A stretch of 64,000 bases of DNA from Allobosea sp. 47.2.35 (GTDB lineage: Bacteria; Pseudomonadota; Alphaproteobacteria; Rhizobiales; Beijerinckiaceae). Position 1 is the stretch's first letter. Each line of letters starts with the position of its first letter. The stretch is from positions 62,001 through 126,000 of the forward strand of contig NZ_JANLGI010000005.1 of the NCBI RefSeq assembly GCF_024655635.1, in the 5' to 3' direction. Below the pieces are notes generated by a model. It saw nothing but the letters and a program-made list of their open reading frames with translations, did no database searches and had not been told where the DNA came from. This document shows positions 36,915 through 45,663 of the stretch, one piece after another. The position numbers and the translations under genes are program-made.

Positions 36915-38024
36915 GTGAAGTTCGACATTTTCCAGATGGAGCGGAACCAGACGCTCTTCGAGAACGACGTCGAGATCAACCTGACCGAGAGCGGCGTCCA
37001 TCCCTGGTCGGTCGAGGACATTCTGGGCGAAGAGGCTGCGCGCGACCTGCTGAAACAGCCGCTCGGCTATGGCTGGACCGATGGCCGGCCCGATCTGCGG
37101 GCCAATATCGCCTCCTGGTATCCCGGCGCCACCGCCGCAAACGTGCTCGTCACCAACGGCTCTTCCGAGGCGACGATGATCGCGCTGATGGCGCTGTTCG
37201 AGCCCGGCGACTCCCTGGTCTTCGCCCTGCCGAACTTCATGCAGATCGACGGGCTTGGCCGCGCGCTCGGCTTCGATATCCGCCGGCTCGCATTGTCGGG
37301 CGACAGCGACTGGCAGATCGATCCCGCTCAACTCGCCAAGGTCGCGACAGGCGCCAAGGCGATCGCCGTGACCAACCCGGCCAACCCGACCGGCAGCGTG
37401 CTCTCGGCTGCGAGCCGCGCCGCCCTGATCGAAGCCGCGAAGCACAACGACGCCTGGCTGATGGTCGACGAGATCTACCGCGGCGGCGAGATCGACGGTG
37501 CCGAGACGGAAACGCTCTGGGGCAGCTACCCCAAGGTCGTGATTACATCGAGCCTGTCGAAATCCTTCGCCTGCCCCGGCCTGCGCCTCGGCTGGATCGT
37601 CGCGCCGGCCGAGGTCGTGGCCTCCGCGGCCGAGCGGCAGGATTACACCACGATCGGCAGCGGCATCCTCAGCCAGATCCTCGCCGAAGAGGTGATGCGC
37701 CCGGAAACACGCGGCCGTCTGCTCGCGCGCAGTCGCGATTTGCTGCGCAGCAATGCCGATCTCGTGGCGCAATGGATGGCGCAGCATAACAACTGGTCGT
37801 GGCGGCGCCCGCAGGCCGGCGGCATGGCCTTCCTGCGCTATCCGCTCGATATGTCTTCCGAGGTCTTCTCGCAGAAGCTGCGCGAGGAGGAGAGCGTCTT
37901 CGTCGTCGCCGGTAGCTGGTTCGGCATCGAGAACCACATCCGCATCGGCATCGGCGTCCCGACCGAGGTGCTGCGCGACGGCCTGGCGCGGATGGATCGG
38001 TTTCTGGCGCGGCAGAAGGGCTGA
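36915..38024 (+). CDS. PLP-dependent aminotransferase (class I/II), copy 1
   Basis: 369-aa fold-type I aminotransferase from GTG 36915 (GGGAGG upstream). The start was set by homology to the paralogue at 39721: VKFDIFQMERNQTLFEN aligns with MKIEEFTLERIQSLYEN. Family features are NPANPTGSVL, DEIYRGGE and the PLP lysine in SSLSKSFACPGLRLGW. The substrate is unknown. It could transaminate an amino acid released by the upstream amidohydrolase. Confidence 0.85.
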   Translation: MKFDIFQMERNQTLFENDVEINLTESGVHPWSVEDILGEEAARDLLKQPLGYGWTDGRPDLRANIASWYPGATAANVLVTNGSSEATMIALMALFEPGDSLVFALPNFMQIDGLGRALGFDIRRLALSGDSDWQIDPAQLAKVATGAKAIAVTNPANPTGSVLSAASRAALIEAAKHNDAWLMVDEIYRGGEIDGAETETLWGSYPKVVITSSLSKSFACPGLRLGWIVAPAEVVASAAERQDYTTIGSGILSQILAEEVMRPETRGRLLARSRDLLRSNADLVAQWMAQHNNWSWRRPQAGGMAFLRYPLDMSSEVFSQKLREEESVFVVAGSWFGIENHIRIGIGVPTEVLRDGLARMDRFLARQKG

Positions 38025-38042
38025 GGAGCCTTCCCGCCTTGC

Positions 38043-38135
38043 CGTCATGCTCGGGCTTGACCCGAGCATCTCCTGTCGAAGGAGGCTCCTGTGCCTCTCT
38101 TTCATGAGGTTCTCGGGTCAAGCCCGAGAATGACG
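38043..38135. repeat. Palindromic intergenic repeat between convergent genes
   Basis: Two 30-base arms (38043-38072 and 38106-38135) are inverted copies matching at 27 of 30 positions, separated by 33 bases. Each arm contains its own small palindrome CTCGGGCTTGACCCGAG. Elements with CTCGGG(C/T)TTGACCCGAG are familiar dispersed repeats in Hyphomicrobiales. As it lies between two convergent stops it can serve as a bidirectional terminator. Confidence 0.8.
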
Positions 38136-38146
38136 CCTTGTCCCGT

Positions 38147-39100
38147 TCAGCGCCCGATCCCGTCCAACACCACCCGTGCGATCGCGATGTCCTGCACCGC
38201 GATCCCCGTGAGATCGGCGATGGTGATGTCGTCGTCCGAACGCCGCGCCGGCACGTTGCCGGCGAGCACCGCTCCCAGCTCGACGCAGTCACCCGCATCG
38301 ATCAGCCCGACCGCCGCAGCGGCGGCGAATTCACCATGGTCGAGGCTCTGCTCCAGCGAATCCGCGATCCTGACATCGGCGAGCGCGACCAGCGCGGAAT
38401 CCAGTTCCTGCTTGCCCGGCGCATCGGCACCGAGCGCGGTGATATGCGTCCCCGGCCTGATCCAATCGTCGCGGATGATCGGCGCCGCAGCCGGCGTCAC
38501 CGTGATCAGCGCATCGGACTGCGCGCAAAGCGCCTCCAGTTCCGCCACGGGCTCGATAACGATACCTTCGCCTTCGAGATCACGCCGCAGCGCCTCCAGC
38601 TTTTCCGATGAGCGCGCCCAGACCGCGAAAAGCGGCTCGCGACCGCGCAGCAGATGCGCGGCGGCGCGGATCTGGAAACGCGCCTGCGTGCCGGCGCCGA
38701 CAATCCCGATTCGGCGCGCATCGGCCCGCATGCCGGCCCGCGTCGCAATGGCGCCGGCCAGCGCCGTCCGGAGATCGGTGAGCCAGCCCTCATCGCGCAG
38801 GATCGCGACCACCGCGCCGGTCTCGGCCGAAAACGCGATCATCATCCCGCTCGTCGTGGGCAGGCCCTTGGCGGGATTGTCATAGAACCCCGTCGCGATC
38901 TTCACGACGAAGATGGCATCGCCGGCGATATGGCCGAACTTGATATGGCAGTCGCCGTTATGCGCGGGGAAGCCGAGATAGCCGACCGGCGGCATCTGCA
39001 CCTGCCCCGCAGCCGCGGCCTTGAACCCCTCCTCCAGCGCGATGAAGGCCCGGTCGAGATCGACGGCGGCCTCGATCTCCGCACGCGACAGGTCAAGCAT
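38147..39100 (-). CDS. Ornithine cyclodeaminase / mu-crystallin family protein
   Basis: 317 aa from ATG 39100. The N-terminal substrate domain (MPPVGYLGFP, HIKFGHIAGDAIFVVKIATGFYDN) and the Rossmann motif GIVGAGTQARFQ near residue 130 are typical. Members are ornithine cyclodeaminase, ketimine or pyrroline-2-carboxylate reductases and ectoine-pathway EutC, so the reaction is not certain. It overlaps the regulator gene upstream by eight bases and follows it in an operon. Confidence 0.85.
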   Translation of the reverse strand: MLDLSRAEIEAAVDLDRAFIALEEGFKAAAAGQVQMPPVGYLGFPAHNGDCHIKFGHIAGDAIFVVKIATGFYDNPAKGLPTTSGMMIAFSAETGAVVAILRDEGWLTDLRTALAGAIATRAGMRADARRIGIVGAGTQARFQIRAAAHLLRGREPLFAVWARSSEKLEALRRDLEGEGIVIEPVAELEALCAQSDALITVTPAAAPIIRDDWIRPGTHITALGADAPGKQELDSALVALADVRIADSLEQSLDHGEFAAAAAVGLIDAGDCVELGAVLAGNVPARRSDDDITIADLTGIAVQDIAIARVVLDGIGR

Positions 39101-39710
39101 CCGGGGTCTCGTTGGCCTGGTTGAGATAGTTGTAGACGGTCGCGCGGGCGAGCCCGAGGATGCGCGAGATATAGGCGGCGGCATTGCGCCCGCCGAAGGC
39201 GCCATTGGCCGCGAGATCAGCCACCAGCTCGCGCTTCTCGGCCCGGCTGAGGCTGGTCACCGCGAGGCCGCGGCTTTGCGTCCATTGCTGCACGAACTCG
39301 TTGATGCGCTCGTGCCAGTCTTCCTTGAACAAGGCCTGCGGCTTCTCGACGCCGGTCGGCACGGTCGCCAAGGCAGAAAGCGTCTGCATCAGCGCGTGGA
39401 ATTGCGAGACGTCGACATTGATGCAGAGCACGCCGATCGCCTTGGCCCCGACTGAGAGCACGATGCTGATCGATTTCAGCCGCCGCCCGTCCCAGTTCAC
39501 CTTCTCATAGGGGCCGATGATCGTCTCGTTCGGATCGAAGCCGATCTCGTCGAGCAGGGACGGCTCGCCGAGCACGCGCTGCGAGAAATTGCCGGCGATA
39601 TGCACGACGCTCTGCGAGCCGAGATCGTGCAGCACGACCTCGGCATGCGGCCGGAACAGCAGTGCCACCGCATCGCAGACCGGCAGATAGGGGGCGAGTT
39701 CCGGCGTCAT
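39093..39710 (-). CDS. YheO/DauR-like transcriptional regulator (PAS-like plus HTH)
   Basis: 205-aa regulator. An N-terminal YheO-type PAS-like domain (about residues 8-120; VVLHDLGSQSVVHIAGN and ISIVLSVGAKAIGVLCINVD) is followed by a C-terminal DauR-type helix-turn-helix near residue 165 (ISRILGLARATVYNYL). DauR of Pseudomonas represses D-arginine catabolism. Here the gene sits between two aminotransferases and the cyclodeaminase and is the best candidate to bind the TTGGAC sites. Confidence 0.82.
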   Translation of the reverse strand: MTPELAPYLPVCDAVALLFRPHAEVVLHDLGSQSVVHIAGNFSQRVLGEPSLLDEIGFDPNETIIGPYEKVNWDGRRLKSISIVLSVGAKAIGVLCINVDVSQFHALMQTLSALATVPTGVEKPQALFKEDWHERINEFVQQWTQSRGLAVTSLSRAEKRELVADLAANGAFGGRNAAAYISRILGLARATVYNYLNQANETPDA

Positions 39711-39720
39711 GCCCGCTCCG

Positions 39721-40836
39721 TCAGCGCGGCTGCGACTTGAGATAATCGCTCAAGCGTTCCAGACCTGCCGAAAGATGGTGGCCCGGCGCGCCGATGCCGA
39801 TGCGGATATAGCCGTCGAGCCCGTAGACATCGCCCGGCAGCAGCATGATCCCGCGCTCCTCGCGCAACCGGTGGACGAGTTCGGTCGAGTTCATCGAGTG
39901 GCTGTACCGGATGAAGGCCATGCCGCCGGCCTTGGGCGGCACGAAGGAAAAGAACTCGTCGTTCGCCTTCACCCAGTTCGTCAGCAGCGCGAGATTCTCC
40001 CGCAGGATGGTCTTGCTCCGCTGCAGGATTTCGGCGCGCTTGGCCGGCTGCACCACGATGCGGGCGATATGCTCGCTCAGCGCGCTCGTCGTGATCGAGG
40101 TGTAGTCCTTGTTCTGCCAGGCAGTATAGATGTCCCTGGCCGGCCCGACCAGCCAGCCGATGCGCAGGCCGGGCAGCGCCATCGCCTTGGAGAGCCCGCT
40201 GGTGATGATCGCCTTCTCGTAGAGATCGGCGAAGCTGGGCGGCTCGTCGGTTTCGAGCTCGGCGCCCTTGTAGACCTCGTCGGCATGGAGATAGCAGCCC
40301 TGCGCCCGGGCGATCGCGACCAGCGCGTCCATGGTCTCGCGCGAAAGCAGGCTGCCAGTCGGATTGTTCGGGTTGCAGATCGTCATCAGCTTGGTGCGGG
40401 GCGTGATCGCCCGGCGGACCTCATCGAGATCGGGCGTCCAACCCAGCTCCTCGCGCAGCTTCACCTCTTTGACGGTGGCGCCGATCGCCCGAGCCCAGCC
40501 CCAGATCTGCAGGTAGTTCGGCACGAAGACGACGATCTCGTCGCCCGGCTCGATCAGCGACATCACCATCAGGAAATTGGCTTCTGCCGAGCCGTTGGTG
40601 ACGATCACCTCGTCCGAGGTCCGGTTGCGGTAGAGCTTGGCGATGTCCTCGCGCAATTCGACCGCGCCATTGGTCCAGCCATAGCCGAGCTCGACCTCCA
40701 TCAGCTTGGCGCGCTGCTCCGCGCTGAGCAGCTCGTTCAGCGAATAGGGATGGACGCCGCTATCGGAGAGATTGAACTCGACGGTGTTCTCGTAGAGCGA
40801 CTGGATCCGCTCCAGTGTGAATTCTTCGATCTTCAT
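39721..40836 (-). CDS. PLP-dependent aminotransferase (class I/II), copy 2
   Basis: 371 aa from ATG 40836; ATG 40845 is a possible longer start. Clear paralogue of the 36915 gene, sharing SGVHP, LGYGWTNG, the NPNNPTGSLL loop, HADEVYKGAE and the PLP lysine in TSGLSKAMALPGLRIGW. It is first in a leftward operon with the DauR-like regulator (10 bases further on) and the cyclodeaminase, divergent from argH. Confidence 0.86.
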   Translation of the reverse strand: MKIEEFTLERIQSLYENTVEFNLSDSGVHPYSLNELLSAEQRAKLMEVELGYGWTNGAVELREDIAKLYRNRTSDEVIVTNGSAEANFLMVMSLIEPGDEIVVFVPNYLQIWGWARAIGATVKEVKLREELGWTPDLDEVRRAITPRTKLMTICNPNNPTGSLLSRETMDALVAIARAQGCYLHADEVYKGAELETDEPPSFADLYEKAIITSGLSKAMALPGLRIGWLVGPARDIYTAWQNKDYTSITTSALSEHIARIVVQPAKRAEILQRSKTILRENLALLTNWVKANDEFFSFVPPKAGGMAFIRYSHSMNSTELVHRLREERGIMLLPGDVYGLDGYIRIGIGAPGHHLSAGLERLSDYLKSQPR

Positions 40837-40892
40837 GCTGCCCATCCCGCGCCGGCCGATCCGCCGCATCTCCCGCGAGTATGATGGGCATC

Positions 40893-40933
40893 ATTTGGAC
40901 GTCAAGGTCGATTTTGGAATTTACAGTCCAAAT
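40893..40933. promoter_or_regulatory. TTGGAC/GTCCAA sites in the aminotransferase 2 - argH spacer
   Basis: ATTTGGAC at 40893-40900 and a TTGGA (40914-40918), eight bases, TCCAA (40927-40931) inverted pair lie in the 150-base divergent spacer. The half-sites match the perfect TTGGAC-N5-GTCCAA site at 36802-36818. Co-regulation of the two aminotransferase units and argH is inferred. Confidence 0.5.
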
Positions 40934-40986
40934 CATGGTTGCTATCCCTTGGTGACCCCGTCGCAGCCGCTCCCGGAGAGCCCATC

Positions 40987-42405
40987 ATGTCCGACCAGAA
41001 CCCCGGTGCCAACAAGATGTGGGGCGGGCGCTTCACGCTGGCTCCGGCCGATGTGATGCGCAGGATCAATCCCTCGATCGGCTTCGACTACCGGCTTTAC
41101 CGGCAGGACATCGCAGCGTCGAAGACCCATGCCGCGATGCTCGCCCGCCAGGGCATCATCGCCGGCGCCGACAACGAGCGCATCCAGGCCGGGCTCGACC
41201 AGATCCGCGGCGAGATCGACCGCGGCGAACTCCAGTTCAGCATCGACTTGGAGGACATCCACATGAACGTGGAGGCGCGCCTCAAGGAGATCATTGGCGA
41301 GCCCGCCGGACGCCTGCACACGGCCCGCAGCCGCAACGACCAGGCGGTCACCGATGTCCGCCTCTGGATGCGCGATGCGATCGATGCTCTCGACGGCACT
41401 ATCCGCGAATTGCAGCAGGCCCTGATCGAGCGCGCCACCGAGCATGCCGAAACGATCATGCCCGGCTTCACCCATATGCAGGTCGCCCAGCCCGTGACCT
41501 TCGGCCACCATCTCATGGCCTATGTCGAGATGTTCGGCCGCGACCGCGAGCGCCTGGCCGGCGCGCGCCAGCGCACCAATGTCTCGCCGCTCGGCGCCGC
41601 TGCTCTGGCGGGCACGGCCTTCCCGATCGACCGGCAGTTCACGGCGGCCGAGCTCGGCTTCGCCCGGCCGACCGAGAACTCGATGGATTCGGTCGGCGCG
41701 CGCGACCATATCTGCGAATTGCTGTTCTGCTGCTCGATGCTGGCCGTGCATCTCTCGCGCCTCAACGAGGAGATCACGCTCTGGTGCAGCGACGGCTTCC
41801 GCTTCATCGCGCTGTCTGACGCCTTTACCACCGGCTCCTCGATCATGCCGCAGAAGCGCAACCCGGACGCGGCCGAGCTGGTGCGCGGCAAGACCGGCCG
41901 CGTCGTCGGCTCGCTGACGGCCATGCTGGTGACGGTCAAGGGCCTGCCGATGACCTTCATGAAGGACATGCAGGAGGACAAGGAGCCGATGTTCGACGCG
42001 CTGGAAACGGTCGAGCTCTGCGTCGCCGCCACCACCGGCATGGTCCGCGACCTCACCGTGCGCCCCGAGGGCATGCGCGCCTTCCTCGATCGCGGCTTCC
42101 CGACTGCGACCGATCTCGCCGACTGGCTGGTGCGCGAGGCCGGCATACCCTTCCGCGACGCCCATCATATCACCGCCCGCGTCGTCGCGCTGGCCGAGGC
42201 CAAGGGCTGCACCTTGCAGGCGCTCGATCTCCACGCCATGCGCTCGGTCGATCCCCGCATCGGCGAAGCAGTGTTCGCGGTGCTGGCGCCGGAGCACTCC
42301 GTCCGCAGCCGAAGCAGCTATGGCGGCACGGCTCCCGACACCGTCCGCGAGGCGATCGAGCGGGCGAAGCAGCGCTGGCTGTCCGGCAAGCCGATCCAGA
42401 ACTGA
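40987..42405 (+). CDS. argH: Argininosuccinate lyase (ArgH) or close paralogue
   Basis: 472-aa fumarase/aspartase-superfamily lyase from ATG 40987 (GGAGAG ribosome site). The family features are all present: KMWGGRF start, [28 protein letters not shown] and the signature [14 protein letters not shown]. The primary biosynthetic argH is often next to lysA in this order, as I recall, whereas this copy lies in an amino-acid catabolic cluster. It may therefore be a second, catabolic copy acting on argininosuccinate or another N-succinyl adduct. Confidence 0.82.
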   Translation: MSDQNPGANKMWGGRFTLAPADVMRRINPSIGFDYRLYRQDIAASKTHAAMLARQGIIAGADNERIQAGLDQIRGEIDRGELQFSIDLEDIHMNVEARLKEIIGEPAGRLHTARSRNDQAVTDVRLWMRDAIDALDGTIRELQQALIERATEHAETIMPGFTHMQVAQPVTFGHHLMAYVEMFGRDRERLAGARQRTNVSPLGAAALAGTAFPIDRQFTAAELGFARPTENSMDSVGARDHICELLFCCSMLAVHLSRLNEEITLWCSDGFRFIALSDAFTTGSSIMPQKRNPDAAELVRGKTGRVVGSLTAMLVTVKGLPMTFMKDMQEDKEPMFDALETVELCVAATTGMVRDLTVRPEGMRAFLDRGFPTATDLADWLVREAGIPFRDAHHITARVVALAEAKGCTLQALDLHAMRSVDPRIGEAVFAVLAPEHSVRSRSSYGGTAPDTVREAIERAKQRWLSGKPIQN

Positions 42406-42429
42406 CTTCCCCCTCGCCCCACGCAACCC

Positions 42430-42473
42430 GGCGGCCGCCGTCCCGCAAACTTTGCGGGATCAAACCGGCCGCC
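42430..42473 (+). terminator. Nested hairpin terminator after argH
   Basis: Outer stem GGCGGCCG (42430-42437) / CGGCCGCC (42466-42473) encloses a perfect inner inverted repeat TCCCGCAAA (42441-42449) / TTTGCGGGA (42451-42459). TTTCT follows. The double stem is unusually stable. Confidence 0.7.
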
Positions 42474-42561
42474 TTTCTGGCTATGGAAGACGGCGCCGGT
42501 CGATTCGACCGGGCCTGAAAAAACGAGCGCGGAGCCATAGCAGCTCCGCGGCGGGGGAGAG

Positions 42562-45500
42562 ATGATGGAACACGTCTGGTTGCGTGGGGTTGCCGAGCAG
42601 TTCGGCATCGCTGGCGGGCTGCGGCAGCTCGGCGGCGAATACGATCTCAACTTCCGCGGCCGGACCAGCGAGGGCGACGTCATCGTCAAGGCGATGCGCC
42701 CGCAGGGCGAGCCCGCCCTCGTCGACCAGCAATGCGCCGCGATCAGCCACGCGCTCGCCGCCGACCCGACGCTGCCGCTGCCGCGTCTTCTCCCCACCGA
42801 AGGCAAGCGCTTCTGGCAGAACGTCGCGGACGCTCAGGGCAATCAGCGCATGGTCTGGGTCCAGCGCGCCTTTACGGGCATCCCGATGGGCGAAGCCGGG
42901 CCGCAGCCGCCCTCCGTCCTCGCCGAACTGGGCGCGCTGACCGCGCGTCTCGACCTCGCACTCCGCGACTTCAAGGTCACCGCCGCGCCGGATGCGGCGA
43001 AATGGGACCTGACCGAGGCCGGCTGGATCAAGCCGCATATCGATGTTCTCGAAGGCTCGCGCCGCAAGCTCGTGGCTGAGATCGTCGCCGGCTTCGAAGC
43101 GCTGAAGCCTGCGCTCGACAAGCTGCCGCGCCAGACCATCCATAACGACCTCAACGACTTCAACATCCTGGTCGAGCCGCGCCTTGGCGAACCCGCCCGC
43201 ATCAGCGGCCTGATCGATTTCGGCGATATGACCAATGGCCCGCGTGTCTGCGAGATCGCCATCGCCGCCGCCTATGCCATCCTCGACCACGAGGCGCCCG
43301 AAGCGGTGCTCGCAGCCTTCGTTGCCGGCTATCACGACGTCTCGCCGCTCAGTGCCGAGGAGATCGGCCTGATCTGGCCGCTCGTGCGCATGCGGCTCGC
43401 GGTCAGCGTGGTGAACTCGACGATCGAGGCCAAGGGCCGCCCGAACGACCCCTATGTCACGATCTCGCAGGCCCCGGCCTGGCGCCTCCTCGAAAACCCG
43501 GCCGTCGACGGCGAATTGATGGGCGCGCGCCTGCGCAATGCCTGCGGCCTCCCGGTCACCGATGCCGCCGGCCGCATCGCGAGCTGGATCGCCGGACAAC
43601 GCGGCAGCTTCGCGCCCGTGCTCGGCCGTGCGCTCGATGGCCTGCCGGTCGGCTCGCTCGGCGTCGCCGAAGCGACGATCCCGCAGAACCCGTTCGAGCT
43701 GCGCGCCGACGAAGCCCGCAATCTCGGCGCCGGACTGGGCATCACCTCGCAATGGTGGCTCGGCCAATATGGCGAGCCACGGCTGGTCTATACCGACAAG
43801 GCTTTCCGCAAGGGCCGCTGGCTCGCCTCGAACCGCCGCACCATCCATATGGCCGTCGATGTCTTCGCGCCGGCTGGGGAACCGGTCCGCGCGCCTATCG
43901 CTGGTAGGGTCGCGCTGGCGGAGAACCGCGAAGGTCATCTCGACTATGGCGGCGTCGTCATCCTCGAACACCACACGCCGGCGGGCGACGTCTTCCACAC
44001 GCTCTATGGCCATCTCGCCGCCGACGGCGCCGCCAGGCTGAAGCCGGGTCAGGAAATCGCGGCCGGCGAAGCCTTCGCGAAGCTCGGCCCGGCCGAGGAG
44101 AACGGCGGCTGGGAGCCGCACCTGCATTTCCAGCTCGCTCTGACGCTGGACGGCATGGGCCATGACTGGCCGGGCGTCGCCGACCCCGACGACTGGGCAC
44201 TCTGGCAGGCGATCTGCCCGAACCCCGCCGCCCTGCTCAACCTGCCCGACGCTGTCGTCGCCTATCAGGCGATCGACGAAGCCGCGCTGCTGGCCGAGCG
44301 CAAGGCCCGCTTCGGCGCGAACCTGAAGCTCAGCTACAAGCAGCCGGTCACCTTCCTGCGCGGCTGGCGCCACCATCTCTTTGACGCGATGGGCCGGCCC
44401 TATCTCGACGCCTATAACAACGTGCCGCATGTCGGCCACGCCCATCCGCGCATCCGCAAGGTGGCGATGGACCAGCTCGCGCGGATGAACTCCAACACGC
44501 GCTATCTGCACCCGGCGCCAATGGCGCTGGCCGAGCGCCTGACGGCGAAGCTGCCGAAAGAGCTGGAGGTCTGCTTCTTCGTGAATTCCGGCTCGGAAGC
44601 CAACGAGCTGGCCCTGCGCCTCGCCCGTGCGGCCAGCGGCGGCTACGACATCGTCACACCCGATCACGGCTATCACGGCAACACCACCGGCGCGATCGAC
44701 ATCTCCGCCTACAAGTTCAACAAGCCGAACATGGGCGGCCGCAAGCCCTGGGTGCAGCTCGTCGACGTCGCCGACGACTATCGCGGCCGCTTCCGCCGCG
44801 ACGACGCCCACCGGGCGCTGCACTACGCCCAGCAGGTCGATGGCGCTCTCGCAGCCATCGCCGAGCGCGGCGGCAAGGTCGCCGGCTTCATCGCCGAGAC
44901 CTTCCCGAGCGTCGGCGGGCAGATCATCCCGCCGCCCGGCTATCTCGCGGCCGTCTACGAGCGCATCCGCGCCGCCGGCGGCATCTGCATCGCCGACGAG
45001 GTGCAGACCGGGCTCGGCCGTCTCGGCGACTATTATTTCGGCTTCGAGCAACAGAATGTGCGGCCGGATATCGTCGTGCTCGGCAAGCCGCTCGGCAACG
45101 GGCACCCGATCGGCGCGCTCATCACCACCCGCGCCATCGCCGAGCGCTTCGCTGAGGGACCGGAGTATTTCTCGACCTTCGGCGGCTCGAACCTGTCCTG
45201 CCGTATCGCCTCGGAAGTGCTGGATATCGTCGAGGAGGAAGGGCTTTCAGCCAATGCCAAGGCGATGGGCGACAAGCTGCTCGCCGGCATGCGCGCTCTG
45301 ATGGCTGACTACCCTTGCGTCGGCGACGTGCGCGGCATCGGCCTCTTCCTCGGGCTGGAGCTGGTCACGGATCGCGAGACGCTGGAGCCTGCGACCGATG
45401 CGGCAGCCCATGTCATGAACCGCCTGCGCGACATGCGCATCCTCGTCGGCCGCGAGGGGCCGGCCGACAATGTCCTCAAGATCCGCCCGCCGCTGACGGT

Positions 45501-45573
45501 CGGAGCCGACGATGTCGAGATGATCCTCGACCGGCTCAGGATCTGCCTGCGCGAGGTCGAGGCCGCGCGCTAG
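42562..45573 (+). CDS. Three-domain fusion: APH-type kinase, M23 domain and class III aminotransferase-like ammonia-phospholyase
   Basis: A single 1003-aa frame. Residues 1-330 form an APH-type kinase (Brenner motif HNDLNDFN, H194-N201; metal-binding LIDFGD, D219). About residues 400-560 form an M23 metallopeptidase-like domain with intact HxxxD (H429, D433) and HxH (H520, H522). About residues 575-1003 form a class III PLP enzyme with DEVQTGLGR and PLP lysine K842. Kinase plus AGXT2L-type phospholyase pairs convert hydroxylysine or ethanolamine to an aldehyde plus ammonia and phosphate. The likely substrate here is a hydroxylated amine or amino acid. A strong GGGGGAGA ribosome site precedes ATG 42562/42565. 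Confidence 0.85.
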   Translation: MMEHVWLRGVAEQFGIAGGLRQLGGEYDLNFRGRTSEGDVIVKAMRPQGEPALVDQQCAAISHALAADPTLPLPRLLPTEGKRFWQNVADAQGNQRMVWVQRAFTGIPMGEAGPQPPSVLAELGALTARLDLALRDFKVTAAPDAAKWDLTEAGWIKPHIDVLEGSRRKLVAEIVAGFEALKPALDKLPRQTIHNDLNDFNILVEPRLGEPARISGLIDFGDMTNGPRVCEIAIAAAYAILDHEAPEAVLAAFVAGYHDVSPLSAEEIGLIWPLVRMRLAVSVVNSTIEAKGRPNDPYVTISQAPAWRLLENPAVDGELMGARLRNACGLPVTDAAGRIASWIAGQRGSFAPVLGRALDGLPVGSLGVAEATIPQNPFELRADEARNLGAGLGITSQWWLGQYGEPRLVYTDKAFRKGRWLASNRRTIHMAVDVFAPAGEPVRAPIAGRVALAENREGHLDYGGVVILEHHTPAGDVFHTLYGHLAADGAARLKPGQEIAAGEAFAKLGPAEENGGWEPHLHFQLALTLDGMGHDWPGVADPDDWALWQAICPNPAALLNLPDAVVAYQAIDEAALLAERKARFGANLKLSYKQPVTFLRGWRHHLFDAMGRPYLDAYNNVPHVGHAHPRIRKVAMDQLARMNSNTRYLHPAPMALAERLTAKLPKELEVCFFVNSGSEANELALRLARAASGGYDIVTPDHGYHGNTTGAIDISAYKFNKPNMGGRKPWVQLVDVADDYRGRFRRDDAHRALHYAQQVDGALAAIAERGGKVAGFIAETFPSVGGQIIPPPGYLAAVYERIRAAGGICIADEVQTGLGRLGDYYFGFEQQNVRPDIVVLGKPLGNGHPIGALITTRAIAERFAEGPEYFSTFGGSNLSCRIASEVLDIVEEEGLSANAKAMGDKLLAGMRALMADYPCVGDVRGIGLFLGLELVTDRETLEPATDAAAHVMNRLRDMRILVGREGPADNVLKIRPPLTVGADDVEMILDRLRICLREVEAAR

Positions 45574-45663
45574 CCAGCCGGCACGGCGCCTGCATGTCCT
45601 GGCCCGCTTCTGGCGTGGCCGGGGCAGCCGTGGCATCTTGCCCCGGCGTGCGGAGGAGTGGTT

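Noticed and set aside
42481..45105. 874-codon open frame antisense to the kinase/phospholyase fusion gene, and similar long antisense frames at 54427-56985, 16758-18464, 711-1691 and 23150-24856
   Set aside because: They mirror well-recognised genes codon for codon, lack ribosome sites and family motifs, and are expected by chance in high-GC coding sequence.
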